A stretch of 64,000 nucleotides of DNA from CAZJUP01 sp964549275 (lineage in GTDB: Bacteria; Fidelibacterota; Marinisomatia; Marinisomatales; TCS55). Where the stretch lies: assembly GCA_964549275.1 (NCBI GenBank), contig CAZJUP010000006.1, forward strand, positions 1 through 64,000. Direction: 5' to 3'. This document shows positions 1 to 8,070 of this stretch, in pieces. The notes below the pieces were generated by a model, which saw nothing but the letters and a program-made list of their open reading frames with translations, was not told the DNA's origin and searched no databases. The translations under genes and the position numbers were made by a program. Each line of letters opens with the position of its first letter. The stretch's first letter is position 1.

Positions 1-92
1 GCTCCGCTTTTTCTACAACCTGTCATTGAGTTGCACTTAAGAGTTGAATTCAAGAATCTTTATTAGTGAACCATTATTAATATAGCTAATTC

Positions 93-1013
93 ATGAAACA
101 ACGTCTTAATCTCACTCATATAAGAATTCGTTTTCTCTTTATTATCATTTTTCTGGTTCGGAGTCTTTTAGCCATTGAACCGGTAGATACAACCGTGATC
201 CCTCCAAAACATACTCCTGATAAACGGGCCCATTACTATTCATTGGCTATTCAGGGCGGAATCCTCATAGCTGGTGCTATTTTTTGGAATTATTCTGATC
301 GTTGGACCGGGGAATTTTCTATTGAGAATGAAGGATGGTTTAGAGAGGATTCCTATAATGGAGGCGCAGATAAGTTAGGGCATGCCTATACATGGAGTAT
401 ATTAACGCGGGTATTAATCTATAATTATGAACGGCATGGTTTTTCAAGAAAAGCTTCAGCATTTTGGGGTGTCACAATTCCTCTATTTAATGGGGTTATT
501 GTAGAACTCCTGGATGGTTATACCGATTACAATGCCTCAGTGGAAGATATTTTGTTTAATCTATTAGGGAGCGGACTTGCCGCATTTTTATATTTACATC
601 CGTATTTGGATGAGACGTTTCATTTAGATTGGTCTTATTTACCATCCAGTGACTATAAAAATAAAATAAAGGGGGATTTTACCACTGATTATGCAGGCCA
701 AATGTTTACCTTGGAAATGAATTTAAAGGGGATGAAAAAGATGATAGGAGTACAAAAGCCAAATCCTTTGGATTTTTTTCAAATTGGACTCAGTTACTAT
801 ACCCGGGGATACAGCGGGGAATTAAATACCCTTAAACAGCGTACTGCCGGTGTAACAATAGGAGTTAATCTTCAAGAGTTATTTCATCAGAACAATCTTG
901 CGAGACCTCTTGTAAAATATTATAAAATCCCTTTCAGTTTTTTGGGTTGGTTTAGGGATTTAAATTCGGGTTCAGTTGGACTAAAAAATGGGGATGAAAT
1001 ATTTAACTATTAA
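93..1013 (+). CDS. DUF2279-family exported/membrane protein
   Basis: A 306-residue protein of unknown function. It starts with a basic stretch and a hydrophobic segment (about residues 13-28) that looks like a signal peptide or anchor. A second hydrophobic segment lies at about 50-65. The motif DKLGHAY at about residue 92 is characteristic of DUF2279 (YfiM-like predicted periplasmic proteins), and a further hydrophobic stretch at about 153-165 fits that fold. The remaining C-terminal half has alternating strands and no motif I recognise. It stands alone: the next genes are on the opposite strand. The family call rests on the DKLGHAY motif and topology; no enzymatic role is known to me. Confidence 0.75.
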   Translation: MKQRLNLTHIRIRFLFIIIFLVRSLLAIEPVDTTVIPPKHTPDKRAHYYSLAIQGGILIAGAIFWNYSDRWTGEFSIENEGWFREDSYNGGADKLGHAYTWSILTRVLIYNYERHGFSRKASAFWGVTIPLFNGVIVELLDGYTDYNASVEDILFNLLGSGLAAFLYLHPYLDETFHLDWSYLPSSDYKNKIKGDFTTDYAGQMFTLEMNLKGMKKMIGVQKPNPLDFFQIGLSYYTRGYSGELNTLKQRTAGVTIGVNLQELFHQNNLARPLVKYYKIPFSFLGWFRDLNSGSVGLKNGDEIFNY

Positions 1014-1225
1014 GACCCTTCTATTAAATGATTTGCCAATCTTGACGAAATAATTACCTCAAACGCTTCGGACTTCTCAGCCGGTATCCCCTATTAGTAT
1101 CCCCTTTTTGCATCTATTATACTATTAATTGGATTCATTTGACACTTTTCGAGAGTTTATAAAAATCATCTATAAAACATAAATTCCCCGTCAGAAATTC
1201 TGTTTCTCTACGAGGAATATTATTG

Positions 1226-1298
1226 TGATCCGGGTGCGACTCGAACGCACGACCAATGGCTTAAAAGGCCACTGCTCTACCAACTGAGCTACCGGATC
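1226..1298 (-). tRNA. tRNA-Lys (anticodon TTT)
   Basis: Reading the minus strand, the acceptor arms GATCCGG and CCGGATC pair fully. The D-arm is GCTC..GAGC, the anticodon loop is CTTTTAA (anticodon TTT, Lys), and the T-arm is GTGCG-TTCGAGT-CGCAC. The discriminator base is A, and CCA is not encoded. It lies about 95 nt downstream of the upp stop codon and could be co-transcribed with it. Confidence 0.96.
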
Positions 1299-1392
1299 TC
1301 CAAAGGGTTGGATTTCGCCTGAAAAGGCGGTGGCAAAATTACAATAGTTTTAGCTTAACAGCAGAAAAAATTATCTTTCAATTCTGAAAATA

Positions 1393-2043
1393 TTATTCTG
1401 TCCCAAACAGGCGATCACCGGCATCTCCCAATCCCGGTAATATATATTTTTTTTCATTCAATTTTTCATCGAGTGACGCAGAATACACCTCAATATCCGG
1501 ATGAACGGTGCAAAAGGCTTCTACACCTTCAGGTGCGGCAATAAGGCACATAAATTTTATTCGGGTAATCCCCAATTCTTTTAAACTATTGGCCGTGGCA
1601 ATAGCCGTTCCTCCTGTTGCCAGCATGGGGTCAACAAGGATGTAATCTCGCTGTTCTGGATGGGGCGGAATTTTAAAGTAATAATGAACCGGCTGCAGGG
1701 TTTCTTCATCTCGCTCCATTCCCACATAGCCTACCCGGGCATTGGGGATTAACTTTAGAAGTCCATCCACCATGCCTAATCCGGCTCTCAAAATGGGGAT
1801 AAGTACCACATCCTGTCCCGACACCATTTTGCCTTTTGTTCTGGAAAGGGGAGTCTCAATCTCAATATCATCGGTGGGGAGTTCCCGAGTCAGTTCAAAG
1901 GCAACCAGGGTAGCCACTTCATTGACGAGTTCACGGAAAATTTTTGGTCCAGTGGTTTTTTCTCGAATTAAAGTGAGTTTATGCTGAATAAGGGGGTGGT
2001 CGATGACATGAAAGTTTTTATACTGTTTCAGGGGGATTGGCAT
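1393..2043 (-). CDS. upp: Uracil phosphoribosyltransferase
   Basis: Converts uracil and PRPP to UMP in the pyrimidine salvage pathway, in the cytoplasm. The 216-residue length is close to the usual 208-210. The PRPP-binding signature ILVDPMLATGGTA sits at about residues 134-146, and the C-terminal GLGDAGDRLFGT is the family's uracil-binding end. It follows queF by 12 nt on the same strand, so the two are probably one transcript. A poor inverted repeat (CGCCT/AGGCG at about 1318-1331) lies behind it but lacks a convincing U-run. Confidence 0.95.
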   Translation of the reverse strand: MPIPLKQYKNFHVIDHPLIQHKLTLIREKTTGPKIFRELVNEVATLVAFELTRELPTDDIEIETPLSRTKGKMVSGQDVVLIPILRAGLGMVDGLLKLIPNARVGYVGMERDEETLQPVHYYFKIPPHPEQRDYILVDPMLATGGTAIATANSLKELGITRIKFMCLIAAPEGVEAFCTVHPDIEVYSASLDEKLNEKKYILPGLGDAGDRLFGTE

Positions 2044-2055
2044 GACACATTCCGG

Positions 2056-2445
2056 TTAATCCAGTGACCCTTCAATACATGTGGTATCAAACCCGCCACG
2101 GGTGTTATAAATGGTTGTTATTCTTATTAGATTTGTTTTCAAGGCTTTTTTAAGGTCATCAAAAATGCGTTTGGTTGCCCTTTCCTGATAAATTCCCACA
2201 TTCCGAAAACTGGTGAAATAGTATTTTAAAGATTTTAGCTCGACGCATTTTCCTCCCTCCGGGAAATACTCAATTTTTACGTAGGCAATATCAGGCAATC
2301 CGCTAAAGGGGCAAACAGCAGAGAACTCCTCTGTTTCCGTTTGAATATATTGACCAGGACTTTCAAAAGGAAAAAGTTCGAGATAATCCGGTCGGATGTT
2401 TTCTTCTCCGTCGAATGTAAATTGTTTTCCTTCAGCTTTAGGCAT
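2056..2445 (-). CDS. queF: NADPH-dependent 7-cyano-7-deazaguanine reductase QueF
   Basis: Reduces preQ0 to preQ1 in queuosine biosynthesis for tRNA wobble-base modification. This is the short unimodular type I form (129 residues). The catalytic Cys45 lies in VCPFSGLPD, and the substrate-binding ELKSLKYYFTSFR motif follows at residues 69-81. The start is well set: AGGAGGG lies 5 nt upstream of the ATG. It lies 37 nt downstream of a tRNA-Lys gene on the same strand and 12 nt upstream of upp. No other queuosine gene occurs in the window, so preQ0 must be made elsewhere. Confidence 0.95.
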   Translation of the reverse strand: MPKAEGKQFTFDGEENIRPDYLELFPFESPGQYIQTETEEFSAVCPFSGLPDIAYVKIEYFPEGGKCVELKSLKYYFTSFRNVGIYQERATKRIFDDLKKALKTNLIRITTIYNTRGGFDTTCIEGSLD

Positions 2446-2482
2446 GGGGTCCCTCCTGTGATGATAAGATCTTTTAAACTTG

Positions 2483-2555
<73 letters not shown>

Positions 2556-2675
2556 TGAAATTCTGGGTGCAAAAATTAAGAGGAATCCTTTCAAAGACCA
2601 ATTGAAAAGGGGTGTTCGGACCAGTGGTAAGTGCGGTTTCAGGTAAAAATATTATTAAAAAAGTGACTTTGCCTC

Positions 2676-2704
2676 TTGTTCAAAATGTGTGCTTCTTTTA
2701 ATAT
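2676..2704 (+). promoter_or_regulatory. Sigma70-type promoter for a small RNA
   Basis: TTGTTC at 2676-2681, a 17-nt spacer, and TAATAT at 2699-2704. The predicted start near 2711 coincides with the first stem of the structured element that follows. No reading frame begins downstream before the terminator at about 2850. Confidence 0.5.
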
Positions 2705-2710
2705 TGGGGT

Positions 2711-2852
2711 ACCTCTATGGTAGGATTCACGAAGGAATTCGATTAAAGAGGTTGGCAAGAGAAAAAGTGATAAGGTTCTGGGTTGGCGTTCAGAACCTTA
2801 TAATTTGAAGAAGGCCGCAGGGAGGTAGAGCTTCTGCGGCTTTCTCATTTTT
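2711..2852 (+). ncRNA. Candidate structured small RNA upstream of ssrA
   Basis: About 140 nt with three successive stems. First, ACCTCT (2711-2716) pairs with AGAGGT (2747-2752) and encloses GGATTC/GAATTC. Second, TAAGGTTCTG (2771-2780) pairs with CAGAACCTTA (2791-2800) over 10 bp. Third, AAGGCCGCAG (2811-2820) pairs with CTGCGGCTTT (2834-2843) and is followed by a T-rich tail, forming a rho-independent terminator. A good promoter sits at the right distance and no credible coding frame is present. I do not recognise it as 6S RNA (no single long rod), SRP RNA (no GGTCAGG/GGAA tetraloop region) or RNase P RNA. The terminator loop carries GGAGGT, a Shine-Dalgarno-like string. It could instead be the leader of the ssrA precursor. 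Confidence 0.45.
2812..2852 (+). terminator. Rho-independent terminator of the small RNA
   Basis: A 9-10 bp GC-rich stem (GGCCGCAG/CTGCGGCT core) with a 13-nt loop, followed by TTTCTCATTTTTT. It ends only about 30 nt before the 5' end of tmRNA. Confidence 0.65.
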
Positions 2853-2882
2853 TGTGTAAATTCTACCAGCTTTTTGATAATT

Positions 2883-3232
2883 GGGGGCGACCGGTTTCGA
2901 CGGGATATGCATCGTGTTAAACGGCATGCCGAGGCCCAGGCATCTCGTAAATCACCTGGAAAAACCATAAGTGCCGATTACGGCTACATGGCCGCTGCTT
3001 AATTAAAGCGGTCCGTCCTGGTTTGAGCTCGCCTATTGCTTAGGCTAAGGGCGTCAATTTAATAGGCTGGTTTTTATCAGTGCCTGTATGATAAAAATGA
3101 AATAAGGACAGGCTTTGCCGCCAATGGTTGCGTCATCGGAACAGTTGACGGTAAGAACAATCCGATAGACTATGCATGTAGATGTTTTTCGGGATTCTAT
3201 CTCGGACGGGAGTTCGACTCTCCCCGCCTCCA
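2883..3232 (+). ncRNA. ssrA: Transfer-messenger RNA (tmRNA)
   Basis: Rescues stalled ribosomes together with SmpB. The 5' end GGGGGCGACCGGTTTCGAC is the tmRNA hallmark. Its first seven bases pair with CGCCTCC at 3225-3231 to form the acceptor stem, and the T-arm TTCGACTC precedes it. The tag frame reads GCC GAT TAC GGC TAC ATG GCC GCT GCT TAA at 2973-3002, giving ADYGYMAAA. This resembles the Chlorobium-type tag in composition but ends MAAA rather than the usual LAA. CCA is not encoded. The 3' end lies 6 nt from the end of the convergent marC gene. Confidence 0.95.
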
Positions 3233-3238
3233 CTAATA

Positions 3239-3886
3239 TTATACGATATTCGCTAGTACTTTTGTGATGCCGTTAATGACAAATTGAACTGCAATCACCA
3301 TGAGGATAAGGCCCATAATGCGCTGAATTATTCGCATTCCTGTATATCCGATTTTCTTCATTATAATATCCCCGTTACTGAGGATAAGGAAAACTACAGA
3401 AAGAACAAGAAAAATTGCTACAATAAGTGAGCCGTAACTGAAGATATGGGGTGTTTGGCTGGAAAGAAGCATAGAAGCAGTGATGGCTCCGGGACCGGCA
3501 ATCAGAGGGATACCGATAGGACTTACAGCAATATCGTCTCCTTCTTCTGCTTCATGCTGTTCAGTTTCAGTGGATCGACTTCGTCCCACACGAACTTCCA
3601 TCATCCTTAATCCACTTCGAAAAAAAATGATCCCCCCCATTATTTGAAATGCTTCTACAGTAATGCCAAAAAAACTGAAGATTAAGGTTCCTAATAATGA
3701 GAAAATAACAAGCGTAATCCCTGCCGTCAAAGTTCCCTTTTTTGCAATCATCCGTTTTTGGTTTCGATTAAACCGTTCAGTCATGATGAGCAAAATAGGT
3801 GAAATACCTAAGGGGTTAATGAGCGTAAATAGTGTAGTAAGACAGAGGAGGAAAAACTCTAGCTCTGATTGAATAAATGTAAACAT
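3239..3886 (-). CDS. MarC-family integral membrane protein
   Basis: A 215-residue inner-membrane protein of the MarC/UPF0056 family with about six hydrophobic segments. Family marks are TLINPLGISPILL near residue 22 and SPIGIPLIAGPGAIT at about 121-135. A charged, Glu-rich cytoplasmic loop (about 103-118) separates the two halves. Despite the historical name (multiple antibiotic resistance), the transport role of this family is unproven. It is the last gene of a long minus-strand run and starts 1 nt after the argS stop. Its end faces tmRNA. Confidence 0.85.
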   Translation of the reverse strand: MFTFIQSELEFFLLCLTTLFTLINPLGISPILLIMTERFNRNQKRMIAKKGTLTAGITLVIFSLLGTLIFSFFGITVEAFQIMGGIIFFRSGLRMMEVRVGRSRSTETEQHEAEEGDDIAVSPIGIPLIAGPGAITASMLLSSQTPHIFSYGSLIVAIFLVLSVVFLILSNGDIIMKKIGYTGMRIIQRIMGLILMVIAVQFVINGITKVLANIV

Positions 3887-3887
3887 G

Positions 3888-5513
3888 TTACATTCGTTCT
3901 GGGGCGCTTAATCCAAGGAGCCGCAGTCCGTTTCCGATTACCGTACTCGTAGCGGTTATCAGGGCCAACCGGGCTTTTGAAAGGGTTTTATCATCGGTTA
4001 CAACGCGACACTCGGCGTAAAACTTATGGAAACATGTTGCGGTCTCCTGAAGATAATTCGCCATGGTTTGCGGTTCAAGGGAAGCCAAACATGATTCTAC
4101 AAGTTCCGGAAATTGCTCAAGTTTTTTCAACAGCCTTAATTCTTGGGGATGTGTTAATAGTTTTGCATTATAATCTTGTGTAGAAGATTGTCCCATGGAT
4201 TCGCCATGCTTAATGATATTGCAAATCCTGGCGTGGGCATACTGAAGATAATATACCGGGTTTTTTTCTGATTGATCCGCCGCCAAATCCAAATCAAAAT
4301 TCAAATGTGAATTCATTCCGCGCATAATAAAAAAGTACCGTACCACATCAGGACCTACTTCATCAGTTAATTCTTCTAAGGTAACAAAGTCGGCCTTTCT
4401 TGTAGACATTTTTACTTTTTCTCCCCCTTTTATCAGGGTGACGAATTGGTGGATGAGGACTCGAATATGATGGGTAGTATAGTTGAGGGCATCAAGGGCG
4501 GCCAGTACATCCGGATAGGTATCTGCATGGTCTGCTCCGAAAATATCCACTATTAAGTCAAAATTCCGTTCCACCTTATTTCGATGGTAGGCAATGTCGG
4601 GAAGGCGATAGGTAGGCTCTCCACTACTTTTAATCAGAACTCTATCCTTTTCGATGCCCAATGAAGTGGTTTTAAACCAAGTAGCACCCTGGGAATCGTA
4701 CACGAGGTTTTTTTCGGAGAGATCTTTAATGGTTTTCTCTATATCTCCGGAGTCATAAAATGTTTTTTCATTTGAAAATTTGTCGTGATGAATTCCCAGT
4801 TTATTCAGAGAATTTTTAATATCAGAAAATATATGATCTTCTGCAGCTTTTCTGAAAATAGGATCGTCTATTTTTAAGTTTTCGCCATGTATTTCTCGAA
4901 TTTCATTCGAAATATCTTTGATGTATTCGCCCTGGTATCCATCTTCTGGGAATATGGCTTTTAATCCCAATTGCTCGAAATATCTTGCTTCAACGGATTT
5001 ACCAAGGATCCGCATTTGCCGGCCCGCATCGTTATAATAATATTCCCTGGTTACGTTGTAACCATTCCATTCAAGAATGTTCGAAACAGTATCTCCAAGT
5101 ACAGCTTGCCGGCCATGACCCACAGTGAGAGGTCCGGTGGGGTTTGCGCTAACAAATTCTACATTAGCAGTTTTTCCTTTACCTGAATGTCTTCTTCCAT
5201 ACTCTTTGGATTCAAGAATGGATTTTAGAGCAGAATAATAATATGAAGGGCTGATTTTAAAATTAATGAACCCTGGTGGCGTTACGGATATTTCATTGAT
5301 TATATCCTTAGGGAGAGCAAGAGTGCCTTTAATTTCTTCAGCCAGTTGAAGAGGGTTTTTGTGGGCTTCCTTAGCCAGAATCAATGCCAGATTTGAGGAT
5401 AAATCTCCGAAATCCGGATTATTAGGAGGTGTAAGTTTTATATTTCGGGTAGATAGCTCTAATGTCGAAAGAGCTTCAGCTAGAGCTTTTGTCAGCAGGT
5501 GGACTATGTTCAT
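3888..5513 (-). CDS. argS: Arginyl-tRNA synthetase
   Basis: A class I aminoacyl-tRNA synthetase charging tRNA-Arg. The 541 residues are near the low end for the bacterial enzyme. An N-terminal Add-1-type domain (about residues 1-90) carries NPDFGDLSSNLA. The HIGH-equivalent VGHG lies at 131-134 inside SANPTGPLTVGHGRQ, and the KMSKS-equivalent KMSTR lies near 368. A DALR-type anticodon-binding domain ends with LRLLGLSAPERM. The first 38 nt overlap the end of rsfS in another frame, suggesting translational coupling. Confidence 0.96.
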   Translation of the reverse strand: MNIVHLLTKALAEALSTLELSTRNIKLTPPNNPDFGDLSSNLALILAKEAHKNPLQLAEEIKGTLALPKDIINEISVTPPGFINFKISPSYYYSALKSILESKEYGRRHSGKGKTANVEFVSANPTGPLTVGHGRQAVLGDTVSNILEWNGYNVTREYYYNDAGRQMRILGKSVEARYFEQLGLKAIFPEDGYQGEYIKDISNEIREIHGENLKIDDPIFRKAAEDHIFSDIKNSLNKLGIHHDKFSNEKTFYDSGDIEKTIKDLSEKNLVYDSQGATWFKTTSLGIEKDRVLIKSSGEPTYRLPDIAYHRNKVERNFDLIVDIFGADHADTYPDVLAALDALNYTTHHIRVLIHQFVTLIKGGEKVKMSTRKADFVTLEELTDEVGPDVVRYFFIMRGMNSHLNFDLDLAADQSEKNPVYYLQYAHARICNIIKHGESMGQSSTQDYNAKLLTHPQELRLLKKLEQFPELVESCLASLEPQTMANYLQETATCFHKFYAECRVVTDDKTLSKARLALITATSTVIGNGLRLLGLSAPERM

Positions 5514-5871
5514 GGTCGTATTGTTTTATCGGAGCGTCGCTCCATAATTTTTCAAGATTATAATAATTTCGTTCGCTGGTGCGAAAAATATGCACTATGA
5601 CATCAATGTAGTCCAATAAAACCCAGTTTAACTGCTGATACCCTTCTACACGAAAGGGTTTATGGTTTGTTCCCTTACGGATCCCATCACAAATGGCTTT
5701 AACCTGAATATCCGTATCTGCAGAACAAATGACGAAAAAATCTGTGATGCTTGTGAGCTCTCGAACATCTAATCGTAAAATATTATCCGCTTTTTTTTCG
5801 GAGGCCAATACCCCGATTTTATCTGCCAGCAGCATTTGACTTGCTGCTGCATCATTCATTTTAACAGGCAA
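5476..5871 (-). CDS. rsfS: Ribosomal silencing factor RsfS
   Basis: A 131-residue RsfS/Iojap protein. The family binds ribosomal protein uL14 and blocks subunit joining in starved cells. The signature is visible: LDVRELTSITDFFVICSA at about 34-51 and WVLLDYIDVIVHIF at about 83-96. The acidic, low-complexity tail (DHEHSPPADKSSS) overlaps the argS start by 38 nt. It is preceded by a LytR_C-domain gene. In many bacteria rsfS follows a LytR-CpsA-Psr gene, so this may be a reduced version of that neighbourhood. Confidence 0.94.
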   Translation of the reverse strand: MPVKMNDAAASQMLLADKIGVLASEKKADNILRLDVRELTSITDFFVICSADTDIQVKAICDGIRKGTNHKPFRVEGYQQLNWVLLDYIDVIVHIFRTSERNYYNLEKLWSDAPIKQYDHEHSPPADKSSS

Positions 5872-5880
5872 GAAGAGAGG

Positions 5881-6456
5881 TCAGTTGTTTAAAAATTTAT
5901 CGAAGGATTTAATGGATGCATAATCCTTACCGATGATCAGGGTGACATCCACATCTAAATTGGCATCGGTTTCTACTTTTACTTGAGACGGATTCGATAC
6001 ATCAAACCCCAATGCTTCTGCTACAAGTTTCATTCCTTCCACATTTTCGTTACGCTGAATAAGAAAAGTGGCGGTATAATCAAAGTGATCAGCATTATCA
6101 GAACGCACAACATCCAATTGTTCAGACCGTAAATAATTTGAAAATTTAGATGCTAGTCCCGGTTCACCGCATCCGTTTAATACTTCAACATCAATTTCCA
6201 GTACGGGATTTTTTTCATAGACTTCTGTCGCAAGTTTTGGAGAGTCCGGCAGTGAAGGAAATCGGACTTCAATAGGCACACCGGACCTCGTTTGCCGATT
6301 CCCAAAAGAAAAAATAAAAGCAATGAGTAAAAGAGAAAGTACCGCAATGCCGGAGTTTATGAGTGTCCCCTGTACATCACGGCGTGCCTTACCCTTGGAA
6401 CGCTTGTGTGAAGGAGAAAAAAGTTTTGACTTATTTCGACGTTTTAGTTTTGCCAC
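5881..6456 (-). CDS. Single-pass membrane protein with LytR_C domain
   Basis: 191 residues: a very basic N-terminus (about 1-28), one transmembrane helix (about 33-51), and an outer domain of about 120 residues. The stretch IDVEVLNGCGEPGLASKF, followed by LRSEQLDVVRSDNADHFDYTATFLI, matches the LytR cell-envelope C-terminal domain (PF13399). In Gram-positives that domain ends LCP ligases, but no LCP catalytic domain is present here. Its role is unknown. It lies 9 nt upstream of rsfS and 4 nt downstream of a small secreted-protein gene. Confidence 0.75.
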   Translation of the reverse strand: MAKLKRRNKSKLFSPSHKRSKGKARRDVQGTLINSGIAVLSLLLIAFIFSFGNRQTRSGVPIEVRFPSLPDSPKLATEVYEKNPVLEIDVEVLNGCGEPGLASKFSNYLRSEQLDVVRSDNADHFDYTATFLIQRNENVEGMKLVAEALGFDVSNPSQVKVETDANLDVDVTLIIGKDYASIKSFDKFLNN

Positions 6457-6460
6457 CGGG

Positions 6461-6922
6461 TCAGCGCGTCATCCATAAACGTGAATAGGGATTGTAAAAA
6501 CTATATCGGGGATAGTTGTTCATACTGAGTCGCACAAAAAAGTTATCCGTGGGCTGGTAATCCAAACTGGCACCGTAATAAACCTGCCCGGGTAACCCGT
6601 TATTAGACAGAGGGTTCATACCTCCTGTAGGCTGAACCAAGCTGAATTGAGCATTCAATCGTAAATTATCCTTTAACAGATAATTCATCTGATTTGTATA
6701 AGCGCCGAGAGTTAACGACTGATTGCCAAATGTACTCATACTCATGGAAAAAGAATGGTTCATATCAAAACGGCTGGGGTCAAAAAGTGACTGTTGCTGC
6801 GCATAGCCCAAACCCTGGGTATTAACAGGGAGGGCAGGAGGTGCCGCCTGTGCCTTAAACTGAGCAGTAACGAGGCTCACCAATAAGGCAAAAGAGAATA
6901 ATCCTGTTGAAATTTGCTTCAT
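6461..6922 (-). CDS. Small secreted protein, unknown function
   Basis: 153 residues. A signal peptide covers about residues 1-26 (KQISTGLFSFALLVSLVTAQFKAQA, cut after an Ala-rich site). The mature part alternates polar and aromatic residues (FSMSMSTFGNQSLTLGAYTNQM, then VYYGASLDYQPTDNFFVRLSM), as in amphipathic outer-membrane strands. It has no family motif that I recognise. The ATG lies 4 nt from the next gene on one side and 59 nt from mnmA on the other, so it belongs to the same run. A small periplasmic or outer-membrane protein is the best description. Confidence 0.6.
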   Translation of the reverse strand: MKQISTGLFSFALLVSLVTAQFKAQAAPPALPVNTQGLGYAQQQSLFDPSRFDMNHSFSMSMSTFGNQSLTLGAYTNQMNYLLKDNLRLNAQFSLVQPTGGMNPLSNNGLPGQVYYGASLDYQPTDNFFVRLSMNNYPRYSFYNPYSRLWMTR

Positions 6923-6981
6923 AACGTGTGCTTAAACTACGAAACTTTCCGGAAAAATGTTCCTGACAAATTTGAGGAATT

Positions 6982-8070
6982 TCATGCATAACTGCGGGTA
7001 TCAATTATCCCACCTCCGAGACATTCTTCTCCCTGATAAAAAACAATGGATTGTCCCGGAGTGAGTGCAAATTGAGGAATATTAAACGTAACGGTACAGT
7101 TTTCATCGTTCAATTCAATAATTCGGCAGGGCTGATCGTTTTGGCGGTAGCGAGTTTTGGCTGCTAAGCCCGATAAGTCGTCAGGCGTCTTCCCGGATAT
7201 CCAATGCAGTTGGTTTGCAGTGAGCTTTGTGTGGAATAAGGAGGGATGATCATGCCCTTGAGCTATGATGAGGCGGTTGTTCTCCATGTCTTTATCTGCT
7301 ACGAACCAGGGGGCTTCCTGGCTTCCATACCCTCCTCCAATGCCTAATCCTTTTCGCTGGCCATAGGTGTAATACATCAGTCCATCATGTTTTCCGCAAA
7401 CGATTCCCTCCACCGTTACCATATCTCCAGGATTAGCAGGAATGTATTGTTTGAGGAAGTCTTTGAAAATTTTTTGTTCTCCAATAAAGCAGACACCCGT
7501 ACTATCTTTCTTGGCATAATTAATTAACCCCGCTTCTTCGGCAAGGAGTCTTACATCTCGTTTTTGATATTCTCCAATGGGGAAAAGACTTTTTGAGAGG
7601 GCGTTTTGTCCTAACAAATAGAGAAAATAACTTTGGTCTTTTCCGCTGTCCATACCTTTATAAAGTCCAAAATTATATTCTTTTTCCTTTATACGGGCGT
7701 AGTGTCCGGTGGCAATTTTACTTGCACCCAATTCCAGAGCATAATTCAGAAATGCTTTAAACTTAATTTCTTTATTGCAGAGAACATCCGGATTGGGTGT
7801 TCGACCTTGATGGTATTCTTTTAAAAAATATTCAAATACCCTATCCCAATATTCTTTTGAAAAATTAATACTTCTTAAAGGAAGATTAAGGGTATCACAA
7901 ACCGCCAGGGCATCAGCATAATCTTCTTCTGCTGTGCAGGGATCGTTCGTCTCTTCTTTCCAGTTTTTCATAAAAACACACTCTACGTCATATCCTTCTT
8001 TCTGAAGAAGATAAGCTGTTAGGGAACTATCCACTCCTCCACTGAGCCCCACAATGATTTTTTCAGACAT
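6982..8070 (-). CDS. mnmA: tRNA-specific 2-thiouridylase MnmA
   Basis: Inserts sulphur at C2 of U34 in tRNAs for Lys, Glu and Gln. 362 residues. The N-terminal PP-loop GLSGGVDSS (8-16) binds ATP. Catalytic Cys98 lies in NPDVLCN, and the second catalytic Cys194 in GVCFIGEQ. GHYAR lies at 122-126. It begins directly after the cysteine-desulfurase stop codon (TAA then ATG), so sulphur donor and acceptor are co-translated. A tRNA-Lys(TTT), a natural substrate, is encoded 5.7 kb away. Confidence 0.96.
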   Translation of the reverse strand: MSEKIIVGLSGGVDSSLTAYLLQKEGYDVECVFMKNWKEETNDPCTAEEDYADALAVCDTLNLPLRSINFSKEYWDRVFEYFLKEYHQGRTPNPDVLCNKEIKFKAFLNYALELGASKIATGHYARIKEKEYNFGLYKGMDSGKDQSYFLYLLGQNALSKSLFPIGEYQKRDVRLLAEEAGLINYAKKDSTGVCFIGEQKIFKDFLKQYIPANPGDMVTVEGIVCGKHDGLMYYTYGQRKGLGIGGGYGSQEAPWFVADKDMENNRLIIAQGHDHPSLFHTKLTANQLHWISGKTPDDLSGLAAKTRYRQNDQPCRIIELNDENCTVTFNIPQFALTPGQSIVFYQGEECLGGGIIDTRSYA

